DNA of 64,000 bases from Streptomyces albiflavescens. GTDB lineage: Bacteria; Actinomycetota; Actinomycetes; Streptomycetales; Streptomycetaceae. Positions 15,988 to 24,801 of this stretch are shown here, in pieces. Location: positions 124,001-188,000 of the forward strand of contig NZ_BMMM01000016.1 in NCBI RefSeq assembly GCF_014645835.1, given 5' to 3'. Position 1 is the first letter of the stretch. Every line of letters starts with the position of its first letter. Made by a program: the position numbers and the translations under genes. The notes under the pieces were generated by a model. That model saw only the letters and a program-made list of their open reading frames with translations. It was not told the origin of the DNA and ran no database searches.

Positions 15988-17745
15988 ATGACCACCGACC
16001 TGCACGGCTCGGGCCTCGACGCCCTCTCCGACCTGGTCTCCCACACCACCACCCAGGGCATTCCCACTCTCTACGCACCCGGCGCGGGCGAGGTCACCGC
16101 CGGGCTGCTCTTCCGCGTGGGCCGTGCCGACGAAACCCTACCCACGGCCGGGATCACGCATCTCGTCGAGCACCTCGCGCTGCACCGCCTGGGCCTGTCC
16201 GACCTGCACTACAACGGCACCACGTCGATGACGTACACCCACTTCCAGGTCACGGGCGACGAGGACGAGGTGGTCGAGTACCTCAACAGCGTCTGCGCAG
16301 CGCTGCGCGACCTGCCGCTGGACCGGCTGGAGACCGAGAAGGAGATCCTGCGGACCGAGGCCGCGGGCCGGGGCGGCGGGCCCGACTCCCAGTTGCCGCT
16401 GTGGCGTTACGGCGCCCAGGGCTACGGTCTGACCAGCTGCAACGAGCTCGGCACCCGGACCCTCACCGCCGACCAGGTCCGGCAGTGGGCCGAGGCCCGG
16501 TTCACCCGCGACAACGCGGTGCTGTGGATCACCAGCGACCACGTGCCGGACGGCCTGGACCTGACCCTGCCCGCCGGGACCCGCATCTCCGCGCCCGCCC
16601 CGACCAGCGCGCTACCGGTCACGCCCGCCTACATCCGGGGCGACGACGGCCGCGTCGTGTTCAACGCGGTCGTACGCCGCTCCACCGCCGCGGCGGTCTT
16701 CGCCGACGTCCTCGGCCGTGCCCTCTACCGGGACCTGCGCCAGGAGGGCGGCTACTCGTACTCGGCGGAGGCCGACTACTCCCCGCGCGACGCCGACTTC
16801 GCCACCCTCACCGGGTACGCCGACGCGCTGCCGCAGAAGCAGGACGCGGTCGTCGGCGGCTTCGTCGACACGCTCGCCCGGCTGCGGGCGGGCAGGATCG
16901 AACAGGCCGAACTGGACTCGGCGCGCGCCAAGGCGCTGAAGGCGTACAACACTCCGGACCTCTCCGCCGCCCTGCTGCCGTCGTTCGCGCTCAGCCTGCT
17001 CCTCGGCCATCGCCTCCTCACCCCCGAGCAGGGCCGGGCAGAGCTGCACGCGGTGACCGTCGCCGATCTGCGCGAGGTCGCCCGGGAGGCGTGGGCCGAC
17101 GGGCTGCTCCAGGTGCCGGGCCGGGACGCCGACTGGGCGGGCTTCACCCCGGCGCCGCAGTACTCCGAGGCCGCTCTGACCGGCACCCGGCACCAGTCCC
17201 TGGGGGACGAGCGAGTCACCTTGTCGATCGGCACCGAAGGCGTCAGCCTGCTGACCCCGGGAGGCCCGGTCAGCGTGCGGTACGACGCCTGCGCGGCGAT
17301 GACCGCCCGCCCCGACGGGGCCCGCTCCCTCACCGGCAACGACGGCTTCTCCGTGACCATCGAGCCGACGCTGTTCCGGGGCGTCACACCGGAGCGGATC
17401 GCGGCCGTAGACGCGGCGGTTTCGGCCGCTGTGGTGGTGCGGATGCCGGCGCGGGACCCAGAGCGGATCCCGCAGCCGCCGGAGTCGGAGCCGGAGCCGG
17501 AGCGCGCCAGGCAGCGGCGAGGCCAGGGTGGGACGGCGGGGCGGGGCTGGACGGCCGCGCTCTGGTTCTTCGGTGTGCTCGCGATCGCCTGGGCCATGCT
17601 CGGCACGGCCGTCACCGTGGACGAGACCGGCTCCGCGCACACGGACGGCGCGCGCATCTTCCTCTTCTGGTTCCTGGAACTGCCGCTGCTGTGGCAAATA
17701 CGGGCCATGCGCCAACGGCGGGCCCGGGCCCGCGCGGACTGCTGA
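15988..17745 (+). CDS. Membrane-tethered M16-like zinc peptidase
   Basis: 585 aa. The N-terminal M16 (insulinase/pitrilysin) domain has the inverted zinc motif HLVEH at residues 58-62, and a candidate third ligand Glu in EKEILRTE about 60 residues later. A second, non-catalytic M16-like half follows (residues ~200-390, with QEGGYSYSAEADYSPRDADF). After a charged Pro/Glu/Arg linker there are two C-terminal membrane segments (AALWFFGVLAIAWAMLGTAV and IFLFWFLELPLLW). There is no signal peptide, so the peptidase domain probably faces the cytoplasm. Substrate unknown. Confidence 0.8.
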   Translation: MTTDLHGSGLDALSDLVSHTTTQGIPTLYAPGAGEVTAGLLFRVGRADETLPTAGITHLVEHLALHRLGLSDLHYNGTTSMTYTHFQVTGDEDEVVEYLNSVCAALRDLPLDRLETEKEILRTEAAGRGGGPDSQLPLWRYGAQGYGLTSCNELGTRTLTADQVRQWAEARFTRDNAVLWITSDHVPDGLDLTLPAGTRISAPAPTSALPVTPAYIRGDDGRVVFNAVVRRSTAAAVFADVLGRALYRDLRQEGGYSYSAEADYSPRDADFATLTGYADALPQKQDAVVGGFVDTLARLRAGRIEQAELDSARAKALKAYNTPDLSAALLPSFALSLLLGHRLLTPEQGRAELHAVTVADLREVAREAWADGLLQVPGRDADWAGFTPAPQYSEAALTGTRHQSLGDERVTLSIGTEGVSLLTPGGPVSVRYDACAAMTARPDGARSLTGNDGFSVTIEPTLFRGVTPERIAAVDAAVSAAVVVRMPARDPERIPQPPESEPEPERARQRRGQGGTAGRGWTAALWFFGVLAIAWAMLGTAVTVDETGSAHTDGARIFLFWFLELPLLWQIRAMRQRRARARADC

Positions 17746-17791
17746 CCCTGCGGCGCGCCACTCCCCCGTTGGGGCAACGCCCGGTACGCGG

Positions 17792-18199
17792 TCAAGCGGC
17801 AGCGAGCTCGCACCACACGTATTTGCCCCGGTTGCCGAACCTGGACAGCGGCTGCCACCCCCACAGGTCCGAGCACGCCCGGACCAGCGCCAGCCCCCGA
17901 CCTTCCTCGGCCTCACTGAGCTGCTCCAGCTTCCCCGGTGGTCCGGGCGGCTCGGGGTCGGCGTCCCACGCGCCGATCCGCAGGACACCGGCCGACCAGC
18001 GGACGCGGAGCGCCGCGGGCCCTTTCGTATGGCGTACGGCATTGGAGACCAACTCCGTCGCGAGAAGTTCGGCGGTGTCGGCCAGGCGGATCAGTCCGTG
18101 CACGGTGAGGATCAGACGAAGGGTGCGGCGGCTCACGGTGACGGCGCGCGGGTCGTTCGGGATGTACAGCCAGTACTCCCACGGTTCGGTTTCGGGCAT
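17792..18199 (-). CDS. RsbW-like ATP-binding regulator (HATPase fold)
   Basis: 135 aa GHKL-type ATPase like the anti-sigma kinases of streptomycetes. The N-box reads LLATELVSNAVRHTKG, and the G1/G2 boxes are LRIGAWDADPEPP and EEGRGLALVRACSDLWGW. There is no kinase receiver or membrane part. It is divergent from the XRE-DUF5753 gene, and such ATPase/XRE/DUF397 groups are a recurrent Streptomyces developmental-regulator arrangement. Target sigma or anti-sigma partner unknown. Confidence 0.9.
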   Translation of the reverse strand: MPETEPWEYWLYIPNDPRAVTVSRRTLRLILTVHGLIRLADTAELLATELVSNAVRHTKGPAALRVRWSAGVLRIGAWDADPEPPGPPGKLEQLSEAEEGRGLALVRACSDLWGWQPLSRFGNRGKYVWCELAAA

Positions 18200-18360
18200 G
18201 CGTCAACTCCGGTTCGATGGTGGGGGTTTCGGAGAACTGCGCCTGGCGCGGGGGTGGCATTGCCGCAGCCGTCGTGGCAGGACGGGGCGGTGCGCTTCCG
18301 GGGTCCCGGCAATCCGCAGCGTGTGCGTCGCGTCACCGACGGTAGGTCTAATCATTCATA

Positions 18361-18370
18361 CCTTGCAAGG
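18361..18370. promoter_or_regulatory. Palindrome in divergent promoter region of regulatory trio
   Basis: CCTTGCAAGG is a perfect 10-bp palindrome between the ATPase gene and the XRE gene, 67 nt before the XRE ATG. It is a candidate autoregulatory site for the XRE protein. The surrounding AT-rich stretch (18341-18384) probably holds the divergent promoters. Confidence 0.4.
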
Positions 18371-18436
18371 GAATCGCGTAATCTGCCCCCGAACGAGTCG
18401 CGCCCATAGGCGCGTTGGACCACCGAGGAGCAGTAC

Positions 18437-19288
18437 ATGGCGCTGAGGCGCGAACCAACGGCACGTCAAACGCGCCTGGGGGTCGAACTGCGCAGGCTCC
18501 GCGACGCAGCAGGCCTCGCCGCCCGCGAGGCAGCAGCGCTGCTCGGAGTGAGCCCTGTCCAGATCAGCCACATCGAGTCCGCCCTCGCGGGTGTGAGCGA
18601 GGCGCGACTGCGCCGCCTCGCCTCCCACTACTCGTGCACGGACGGCGAGTTCATCGACGCCCTGGTAGCGCTGGCCACCGATCGGACACGCGGTTGGTGG
18701 GAGGAGTACCGCGGCTTGCTACCGACTCCGTTTCTCGACCTCGCCGAGTTGGAGCACCATGCCGCATTCCTGCGTGAGGTTCAGTTCCTGTTCATCCCCG
18801 GCCCGCTCCAGACGGAGGACTACGCCCGCGCCGTCTACTCCTACCGGGTTCCTGAACTCCCGCACGAGGACGTCGAGTTGCGCGTTCTGCACCGGATGCG
18901 ACGCAAGGTGATCCTGGAAGGCCCCACCCCCACGCCGTATGAGGCGGTCATCCACGAGGCGGCGCTGCGCATCACGGTCACCGACCGAGCCGCCTCACGA
19001 ACCCAACTCGCCCGGCTCCTCGAACTCTCCGAGGCGGGCCACATCACCGTGCGCGTCATCCCCTTCGATCTGGAGGGATTCGCCGGTGCCGCAAGCGCCA
19101 TGACGCACACAGGCGGTCGCGTACCCAGGCTGGACACCGTCGTACGCGATGCACCCCATGGCGCGGCTTTCATCGACTCCGAAGCCCAGCTCGGCGCCTT
19201 TCGAACACTCTTCCGTAAAGTGGAGGCGGTCTCGCTCGACCCGGAACGGTCGCGCGACTTCATCCACAGGCTGACGAAAGAGCTGTGA
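18437..19288 (+). CDS. XRE-family regulator with DUF5753 domain
   Basis: 283 aa. The N-terminal helix-turn-helix (LGVELRRLRDAAGLAAREAA, then LLGVSPVQISHIESALAG) spans residues ~12-60. The DUF5753 effector domain follows (FLFIPGPLQTEDYARAVY; VRVIPFDLEGFAGAASAM). This is the typical partner of a downstream DUF397 gene, which begins 8 nt after this stop. Such pairs act as transcription regulator plus small modulator in Streptomyces development and antibiotic control. The stop overlaps a possible GTG of the next gene. Confidence 0.94.
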   Translation: MALRREPTARQTRLGVELRRLRDAAGLAAREAAALLGVSPVQISHIESALAGVSEARLRRLASHYSCTDGEFIDALVALATDRTRGWWEEYRGLLPTPFLDLAELEHHAAFLREVQFLFIPGPLQTEDYARAVYSYRVPELPHEDVELRVLHRMRRKVILEGPTPTPYEAVIHEAALRITVTDRAASRTQLARLLELSEAGHITVRVIPFDLEGFAGAASAMTHTGGRVPRLDTVVRDAPHGAAFIDSEAQLGAFRTLFRKVEAVSLDPERSRDFIHRLTKEL

Positions 19289-19296
19289 GGCATTCG

Positions 19297-19518
19297 ATGG
19301 ACACCCCCAACACCTGGCGGAAGTCGTCCTACTCAGGCCCTGGGGACGGCGACTCCTGCGTCGAAATCGCGACCACCCCCACCCACATATCCATCCGCGA
19401 CTCCAAGACCCCGGCCAGGACCCCCCTCACCTTCCCGGCCGGAGCCTTCACCACCTTCATCGACGCCCTGAAGGCGACTCACTCCACCGTGACCGACTTC
19501 GCCAGGTTCCGAGGCTGA
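19297..19518 (+). CDS. DUF397 small regulatory protein
   Basis: 73 aa, MDTPNTWRKSSYSGPGDGDS then CVEIA, the DUF397 signature (W-KSSYS-..-CVE). The family partners the XRE-DUF5753 regulator encoded just upstream. A GTG at 19285 would overlap the previous stop, but the ATG at 19297 has GAGG 6 nt upstream. The last 13 codons (ending VTDFARFRG) lie antisense over the 3' end of glmS. Confidence 0.88.
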   Translation: MDTPNTWRKSSYSGPGDGDSCVEIATTPTHISIRDSKTPARTPLTFPAGAFTTFIDALKATHSTVTDFARFRG

Positions 19519-21326
19519 TCCACCTCGTTCCCCCGAGCCGTCGCCAGCTCGCAGGCGAACACCTGCAGGGGGACCGTCGACACCAGCGGCTGGAGGAGGG
19601 TGGGCGTCGCGGGGATGCGGATCAGGTGGTCGGCGTAGGGCACGACCGCCTCGTCGCCCTCCTCCGCGATGACGATCGTGCGCGCGCCCCGCGCCCGGAT
19701 CTCCTGGATGTTGGACACGATCTTGTCGTGCAGGACCGAGCGGCCGCGCGGGGACGGCACCACGACCACCACCGGCAGGTCCTCCTCGATCAGCGCGATC
19801 GGGCCGTGCTTCAGCTCGCCCGCCGCGAAGCCCTCGGCGTGCATGTACGCCAGTTCCTTCAGCTTGAGGGCGCCTTCGAGCGCGACCGGGTACCCCACGT
19901 GCCGCCCCAGGAACAGCACGGTGTTCTTGTCGGCCAGGGAGCGCGCCAGCTCCCGTACCGGTTCCATGGTTTCCAGGACCCGCTCGACCTCGCGGGAGAT
20001 CCGGGAGAGCTCGCGGACGAGGGCCTGGATCTCGTCGCCCCACTTGGTGCCGCGGACCTGGCCCAGATACAGGGCGACCAGGTAGCAGGCGACCAGCTGC
20101 GTCAGGAACGCCTTCGTGGACGCGACCGCGACCTCCGGGCCCGCATGCGTGTACAGGACGGCGTCCGACTCGCGCGGGATCGTCGAGCCGTTCGTGTTGC
20201 AGATCGCCAGCACCTTGGAGCCCTGCTCGCGGGCGTGCCGCAGCGCCATCAGCGTGTCCATGGTCTCGCCGGACTGCGAGATGGCGATGACGAGGGTGCG
20301 CGGGTCGAGGATCGGGTCGCGATAGCGGAACTCGCTCGCCAGCTCCACCTCGCACGGAATCCGCGTCCAGTGCTCGATGGCGTACTTGGCGATCAGCCCG
20401 GCGTGGAAAGCCGTACCGCACGCCACGATGACGACCTTGTCGATCTCGCGCAGCACCGACGCCGGGATGCGCACCTCGTCCAGCGTCAGCGAGCCGGCCG
20501 CGTCGATACGGCCGAGGAGCGTATCGGCCACGGCCTTGGGCTGCTCGGCGATCTCCTTGAGCATGAAGTAGTCATAACCCCCCTTCTCGGCCGCCGAGGC
20601 GTCCCAGTCGACGTGGTACGAGCGCACGTCGGCGGGGCGGCCGTCGAAGCCGGTGACCGTCACGCCGTCCCGGCGCAGTTCCACCACCTGGTCCTGCCCC
20701 AGCTCGATCGCCGACCGCGTATGGGCGATGAACGCGGCGACGTCCGAGGCGAGAAAGGCCTCGCCCTCCCCGACGCCCACCACGAGCGGTGAGTTGCGGC
20801 GCGCTCCGACCACCACGTCCGGCTCGTCGGCGTGCACCGCGACCAGCGTGAACGCGCCCTCCAGCCGACGGCACACCAGCCGCATCGCCTCCGCCAGATC
20901 GGCGCAGGACGAGAACTCCTCGGCGAGCAGATGCGCGACCACCTCGGTGTCCGTCTCGGAGACCAGGTCGTGTCCCCGCTCGGCCAACTCGGCGCGCAGC
21001 AGGGCGAAGTTCTCGATGATTCCGTTGTGGACGACGGCGACCCGGCCCGCGTTGTCCAGATGCGGATGCGCGTTGGCGTCCGTGGGGCCGCCGTGGGTGG
21101 CCCAGCGGGTGTGCCCGATGGCCGTCGTTCCCGTCGGCAGCGGCCGTTCGACCAGCTCCTTCTCCAGGTTGACGAGCTTGCCGGCCTTCTTCGCGGCGGC
21201 GAGCCCGCCGTCCGCCGGCACGGCGACGCCCGCCGAGTCGTATCCCCGGTATTCCAGCCGCTTCAGTCCGGCCATCACCACGTCAAGCGCCGGCTGCGAC
21301 CCCACGTATCCCACGATTCCGCACAT
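19479..21326 (-). CDS. glmS: Glutamine-fructose-6-phosphate aminotransferase (isomerising)
   Basis: 615 aa enzyme making glucosamine-6-phosphate, the first step towards UDP-GlcNAc for peptidoglycan. The N-terminal glutaminase domain has the nucleophile Cys2 in MCGIVGYVG, and GHTRWATHGGPTDANAHPH. Two SIS isomerase domains follow (ISQSGETMDTLMALRHA; LGRHVGYPVALEGALKLKEL). The end NLAKSVTVE is canonical. The pathway partner glmM is encoded nearby. Its 3' end overlaps the DUF397 gene by 40 nt in a convergent arrangement. Confidence 0.98.
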   Translation of the reverse strand: MCGIVGYVGSQPALDVVMAGLKRLEYRGYDSAGVAVPADGGLAAAKKAGKLVNLEKELVERPLPTGTTAIGHTRWATHGGPTDANAHPHLDNAGRVAVVHNGIIENFALLRAELAERGHDLVSETDTEVVAHLLAEEFSSCADLAEAMRLVCRRLEGAFTLVAVHADEPDVVVGARRNSPLVVGVGEGEAFLASDVAAFIAHTRSAIELGQDQVVELRRDGVTVTGFDGRPADVRSYHVDWDASAAEKGGYDYFMLKEIAEQPKAVADTLLGRIDAAGSLTLDEVRIPASVLREIDKVVIVACGTAFHAGLIAKYAIEHWTRIPCEVELASEFRYRDPILDPRTLVIAISQSGETMDTLMALRHAREQGSKVLAICNTNGSTIPRESDAVLYTHAGPEVAVASTKAFLTQLVACYLVALYLGQVRGTKWGDEIQALVRELSRISREVERVLETMEPVRELARSLADKNTVLFLGRHVGYPVALEGALKLKELAYMHAEGFAAGELKHGPIALIEEDLPVVVVVPSPRGRSVLHDKIVSNIQEIRARGARTIVIAEEGDEAVVPYADHLIRIPATPTLLQPLVSTVPLQVFACELATARGNEVDQPRNLAKSVTVE

Positions 21327-21491
21327 GGCCGCAGCCTAAGGGCCCACACCCGCCCGATCCCGGCACTGCGTGCCCGATATCGGAAATTCCAGCCGCCCTC
21401 GGCGCCGGCCCAGGGCCCCGACGCCACCCTGTGTAACCCGGCGTGACGGACCCCACCCCCCATCCCGTCCATACTCCCGTAACAATGGACT

Positions 21492-22481
21492 GTGATCTCT
21501 CCGGTCTCCTCGATATCCCGGAGCGCCCACCGGTCCAGGCCGGAGGCGACTCCCTACGTCGACCTCACCCGTGCCGAGTGGAGCGCGCTGCGCGAAAAGA
21601 CGCCGCTCCCGCTGAACGCCGAGGAGGTCGAGAAGCTGCGCGGTCTGGGCGACGTCATCGACCTCGACGAGGTCCGCGACATCTATCTGCCGCTGTCCAG
21701 ACTGCTCAATCTGTACATCGGCAACACGGACGGACTCAGAGGCGCCCTGAACACCTTCCTCGGCGAGAAGGGCTCCCAGTCGGGCACCCCGTTCGTCATT
21801 GGGGTCGCCGGTTCGGTGGCCGTCGGCAAGTCCACCGTCGCCCGGCTCCTGCAGGCCCTGCTCTCCCGCTGGCCCGAGCACCCGCGCGTCGAGCTGGTCA
21901 CCACGGACGGCTTCCTGCTGCCCACCAAGGAGCTGGAAGCCCGTGGCCTGATGTCACGGAAAGGCTTCCCCGAGTCGTACGACCGCCGCGCTCTGACCCG
22001 GTTCGTCGCCGACATCAAAGCGGGCAAGGACGAGGTCACCGCCCCCGTCTACTCGCACCTCATCTACGACATCGTGCCCGGCCAGAAGCTCACGGTCCGT
22101 CGCCCCGACATCCTCATCGTCGAAGGCCTGAACGTGCTGCAGCCGGCCCTGCCCGGCAAGGACGGCCGCACCCGCGTCGGCCTCGCGGACTACTTCGACT
22201 TCAGCGTGTACGTGGACGCCCGGCCCGAGGACATCGAGGCCTGGTACCTCAACCGCTTCCGCAAGCTGCGCGCGACCGCCTTCCAGAACCCCCACTCGTA
22301 CTTCCGCAAGTACACCCAGGTCTCCGAGGAGGAGGCGCTCGACTACGCCCGCACGACCTGGCGGACCATCAACAAGCCCAACCTGCTGGAGAATGTGGCC
22401 CCGACGCGCGGCCGGGCGACCCTCGTCGTGCGCAAGGGCCCCGACCACAAGGTGCAGCGCCTGAGCCTGCGCAAACTCTGA
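21492..22481 (+). CDS. coaA: Type I pantothenate kinase
   Basis: 329 aa enzyme for the first step of coenzyme A synthesis. The P-loop is GVAGSVAVGKSTVARLL near residue 100. The family blocks LVTTDGFLLPTKEL, KGFPESYDRRALTRF and SVYVDARPEDIEAWYLNRF are intact. A GTG start (ISPVSSISRSAHRSR lead) is used, giving a slightly long N-terminus; no internal start fits better. It is divergent from glmS across a 165-nt promoter region. Confidence 0.97.
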   Translation: MISPVSSISRSAHRSRPEATPYVDLTRAEWSALREKTPLPLNAEEVEKLRGLGDVIDLDEVRDIYLPLSRLLNLYIGNTDGLRGALNTFLGEKGSQSGTPFVIGVAGSVAVGKSTVARLLQALLSRWPEHPRVELVTTDGFLLPTKELEARGLMSRKGFPESYDRRALTRFVADIKAGKDEVTAPVYSHLIYDIVPGQKLTVRRPDILIVEGLNVLQPALPGKDGRTRVGLADYFDFSVYVDARPEDIEAWYLNRFRKLRATAFQNPHSYFRKYTQVSEEEALDYARTTWRTINKPNLLENVAPTRGRATLVVRKGPDHKVQRLSLRKL

Positions 22482-22488
22482 CCATGAC

Positions 22489-22704
22489 ATGGACGCGGTC
22501 GGCCTGTTCAGTGCCGAGCAGCCGGCCGCCGCGAACGCCGCCGTCGCCTTCAGCTACGCCGAGTACCACCAGGCGTGGGGCTCCACCGAGCAGCTGCTGC
22601 TGAACCTGCTGGGCATCGTGCCGGCCTGCACGCTCACGCTGCCGGCCCAGAAGTGGCTCTGGGCCCGGCAGCGCGAACGCACGGCGGAACTGAGCCGGTT
22701 CTAG
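22489..22704 (+). CDS. Small hypothetical protein with one membrane-like segment
   Basis: 71 aa, MDAVGLFSAEQPAAANAAVA at the start. A hydrophobic stretch (QLLLNLLGIVPACTLTLPA, ~residues 35-53) is followed by a basic tail (KWLWARQRERTAELSRF). Nearly every third codon position is G or C, which argues for real coding. It begins 7 nt after coaA and its TAG overlaps the convergent glmM stop by 4 nt. Function unknown; probably translated with coaA. Confidence 0.7.
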   Translation: MDAVGLFSAEQPAAANAAVAFSYAEYHQAWGSTEQLLLNLLGIVPACTLTLPAQKWLWARQRERTAELSRF

Positions 22705-24059
22705 CCGAGCGCCGACTTCACCGCGTCGGCGAGCCGCTCGGCCACCGACCGCGCATGGTCGATGTCGGCGGCCTCGACCATCACCCGTACGAGTGGCTCG
22801 GTGCCCGACGGACGGAGCAACACCCGGCCGGTGGTTCCGAGTTCGCGCTCGGCGTCGGCCACCGCGGCGGCCAGCTCGGCCGAGGTCTTCACCCGCGACT
22901 TGTCCACGTCGGGCACATTGATCAGCACCTGCGGCAGCCGCTCCATGACCGAGGCGAGGTCCCGGAGCGTACGGCCCGTCTGTGCGACCCGGGCCGCCAG
23001 CAGCAGACCGGTCAGCGTGCCGTCGCCGGTGGTGGCGTGGTCGAGGATGATGACGTGCCCGGACTGCTCGCCGCCGAGCGCGTAGCCGTGCTCCTTCATC
23101 TCCTCCAGGACATAGCGGTCACCGACCGCCGTCTGGACGAGCGAGAGACCCTCGCGCTCCATGGCGAGCTTGAAGCCCAGGTTGGACATGACGGTCGCGA
23201 CGACGGTGTCGGAGCGCAGTGCGGAACGCTCCCGCATCGCCAGCGCGAGTACGGCCAGGATCTGGTCGCCGTCCACCTCGGCGCCCGTGTGGTCCACGGC
23301 GAGGCAGCGGTCGGCGTCGCCGTCGTGCGCGATGCCGAGGTCGGCGCCGTGTTCGAGGACGGCGGCCTGGAGTTTGGCCAGGTGGGTGGAGCCGCAGCCG
23401 TCGTTGATGTTGAGCCCGTCCGGCTCGGCGCCGATCGTGATGATCTCGGCGCCGGCCCGTGTGAAGGCCTCCGGCGACACCCGGGCGGCGGCACCGTGCG
23501 CCTCGTCGAGGACGACCTTCACTCCGTCGAGGCGGTTCGGCAGTACGCCGACGAGGTGGGCGACGTACTGGTCGAACCCTTCCTCGTACGCGCGCACGCG
23601 CCCGACCCCGGCTCCGGTGGGCCGGTCCCAGGGAGCGCCGGTGCGGTGCTCCTCGTAGACGCCCTCGATCCGGTCCTCCAGCTCGTCGGCGAGCTTGTGG
23701 CCGCCGCGGGCGAAGAACTTGATCCCGTTGTCGGGCATGGCGTTGTGGCTGGCGGAGAGCATCACGCCGAGGTCGGCGCCCAGCGCACCGGTGAGGTACG
23801 CCACCGCGGGGGTGGGCAGCACACCGACGAGCAGGACGTCCACGCCGGCGCTGGCCAGGCCCGCGACCACGGCGGCCTCCAGGAACTCCCCGGACGCGCG
23901 CGGGTCCCGCCCGACCACCGCGACCGGCCGGTGGCCCTCGAACGTGCCCGCCTCGGCCAGTACGTGCGCCGCTGCCACGGAGAGCCCGAGCGCGAGCTCG
24001 GCCGTCAGATCCGCGTTGGCGACACCGCGCACGCCGTCCGTGCCGAAGAGTCGTCCCAC
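22701..24059 (-). CDS. glmM: Phosphoglucosamine mutase
   Basis: 452 aa enzyme converting glucosamine-6-P to glucosamine-1-P for UDP-GlcNAc. MGRLFGTDGVRGVANADLTA is the canonical start. The phosphoserine loop is GVMLSASHNAMPDNGIKFF, the metal loop AHDGDADRCLAVD, and the sugar-phosphate loop RPSGTEPLVRVMVE. It follows the rpsI terminator and probably has its own promoter. Confidence 0.98.
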   Translation of the reverse strand: MGRLFGTDGVRGVANADLTAELALGLSVAAAHVLAEAGTFEGHRPVAVVGRDPRASGEFLEAAVVAGLASAGVDVLLVGVLPTPAVAYLTGALGADLGVMLSASHNAMPDNGIKFFARGGHKLADELEDRIEGVYEEHRTGAPWDRPTGAGVGRVRAYEEGFDQYVAHLVGVLPNRLDGVKVVLDEAHGAAARVSPEAFTRAGAEIITIGAEPDGLNINDGCGSTHLAKLQAAVLEHGADLGIAHDGDADRCLAVDHTGAEVDGDQILAVLALAMRERSALRSDTVVATVMSNLGFKLAMEREGLSLVQTAVGDRYVLEEMKEHGYALGGEQSGHVIILDHATTGDGTLTGLLLAARVAQTGRTLRDLASVMERLPQVLINVPDVDKSRVKTSAELAAAVADAERELGTTGRVLLRPSGTEPLVRVMVEAADIDHARSVAERLADAVKSALG

Positions 24060-24154
24060 TTGTCCTCCTGAGGAAGCTTCAGAGTTCGGAAGTCATCCGA
24101 TCACACGAGCCTTTGAGCGCCTTGTGCCGTTATACGCCCAAGGCCAGTGATAAA

Positions 24155-24196
24155 CGAACGCCCCGACGGCACTGTGGCGTGCCGCCGGGGCGTTCG
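24155..24196 (-). terminator. Terminator of rplM-rpsI operon
   Basis: A 17-bp inverted repeat with one mismatch (arms 24155-24171 and 24180-24196, key bases CGAACGCCCCG...CGGGGCGTTCG) has an 8-nt loop. It lies 42 nt beyond the rpsI stop and is followed on the minus strand by TTTATC. Confidence 0.8.
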
Positions 24197-24237
24197 GACG
24201 TACTACGCGTACTACGCGTACGAGCAGGCAGCGAAGA

Positions 24238-24759
24238 TTAACGCTTGCTGTACTGCGGAGCCTTGCGGGCCTTCTTGAGACCGGCCTTCTTGCGCTCGAC
24301 CGCACGGTCGTCGCGCTTGAGGAAGCCGGCCTTCTTGAGGGCGCCGCGGTTGTTGTCCACGTCGGCCTCGTTCAGGGCGCGGGCCACGCCGAGGCGCAGG
24401 GCACCGGCCTGACCGGAGACGCCGCCACCCGAGATGCGGGCGATGACGTCGTAGCGGCCGTCGAGCTCGAGCACCTTGAAGGGCTCGTTGACTTCCTGCT
24501 GGTGCACCTTGTTGGGGAAGTAGTCCTCAAGGGTGCGACCGTTGATCTTCCACTTGCCGGAGCCCGGGACGATCCGGACGCGGGCAATGGCGTTCTTACG
24601 ACGGCCCAGGCCGGCGGCCGGCTGCGGCTCGCCGAAGCGGCCGGCGAGGGACTCCGAGGTGTACTCGCCCTCGACGGGGACCTCGGACTCGGTGGTGTAC
24701 TGGTCGATGTCGACGAGCTCAGTCTCTTCGACCGGCTGCTCAACGGTGGTCTCGGCCAC
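24238..24759 (-). CDS. rpsI: 30S ribosomal protein S9
   Basis: 173 aa; the S9 core starts near residue 47 (GLGRRKNAIARVRIVPGSGK) and ends in the conserved APQYSKR tail that reaches the decoding site. The acidic N-terminal extension (AETTVEQPVEETELVDIDQY) of about 45 residues is typical of actinobacteria. It is co-transcribed with rplM. Confidence 0.98.
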   Translation of the reverse strand: MAETTVEQPVEETELVDIDQYTTESEVPVEGEYTSESLAGRFGEPQPAAGLGRRKNAIARVRIVPGSGKWKINGRTLEDYFPNKVHQQEVNEPFKVLELDGRYDVIARISGGGVSGQAGALRLGVARALNEADVDNNRGALKKAGFLKRDDRAVERKKAGLKKARKAPQYSKR

Positions 24760-24801
24760 GATTCTCCTCAGATTTCTTTTCGTCTTAGGGGGTGGCCGGA
24801 A

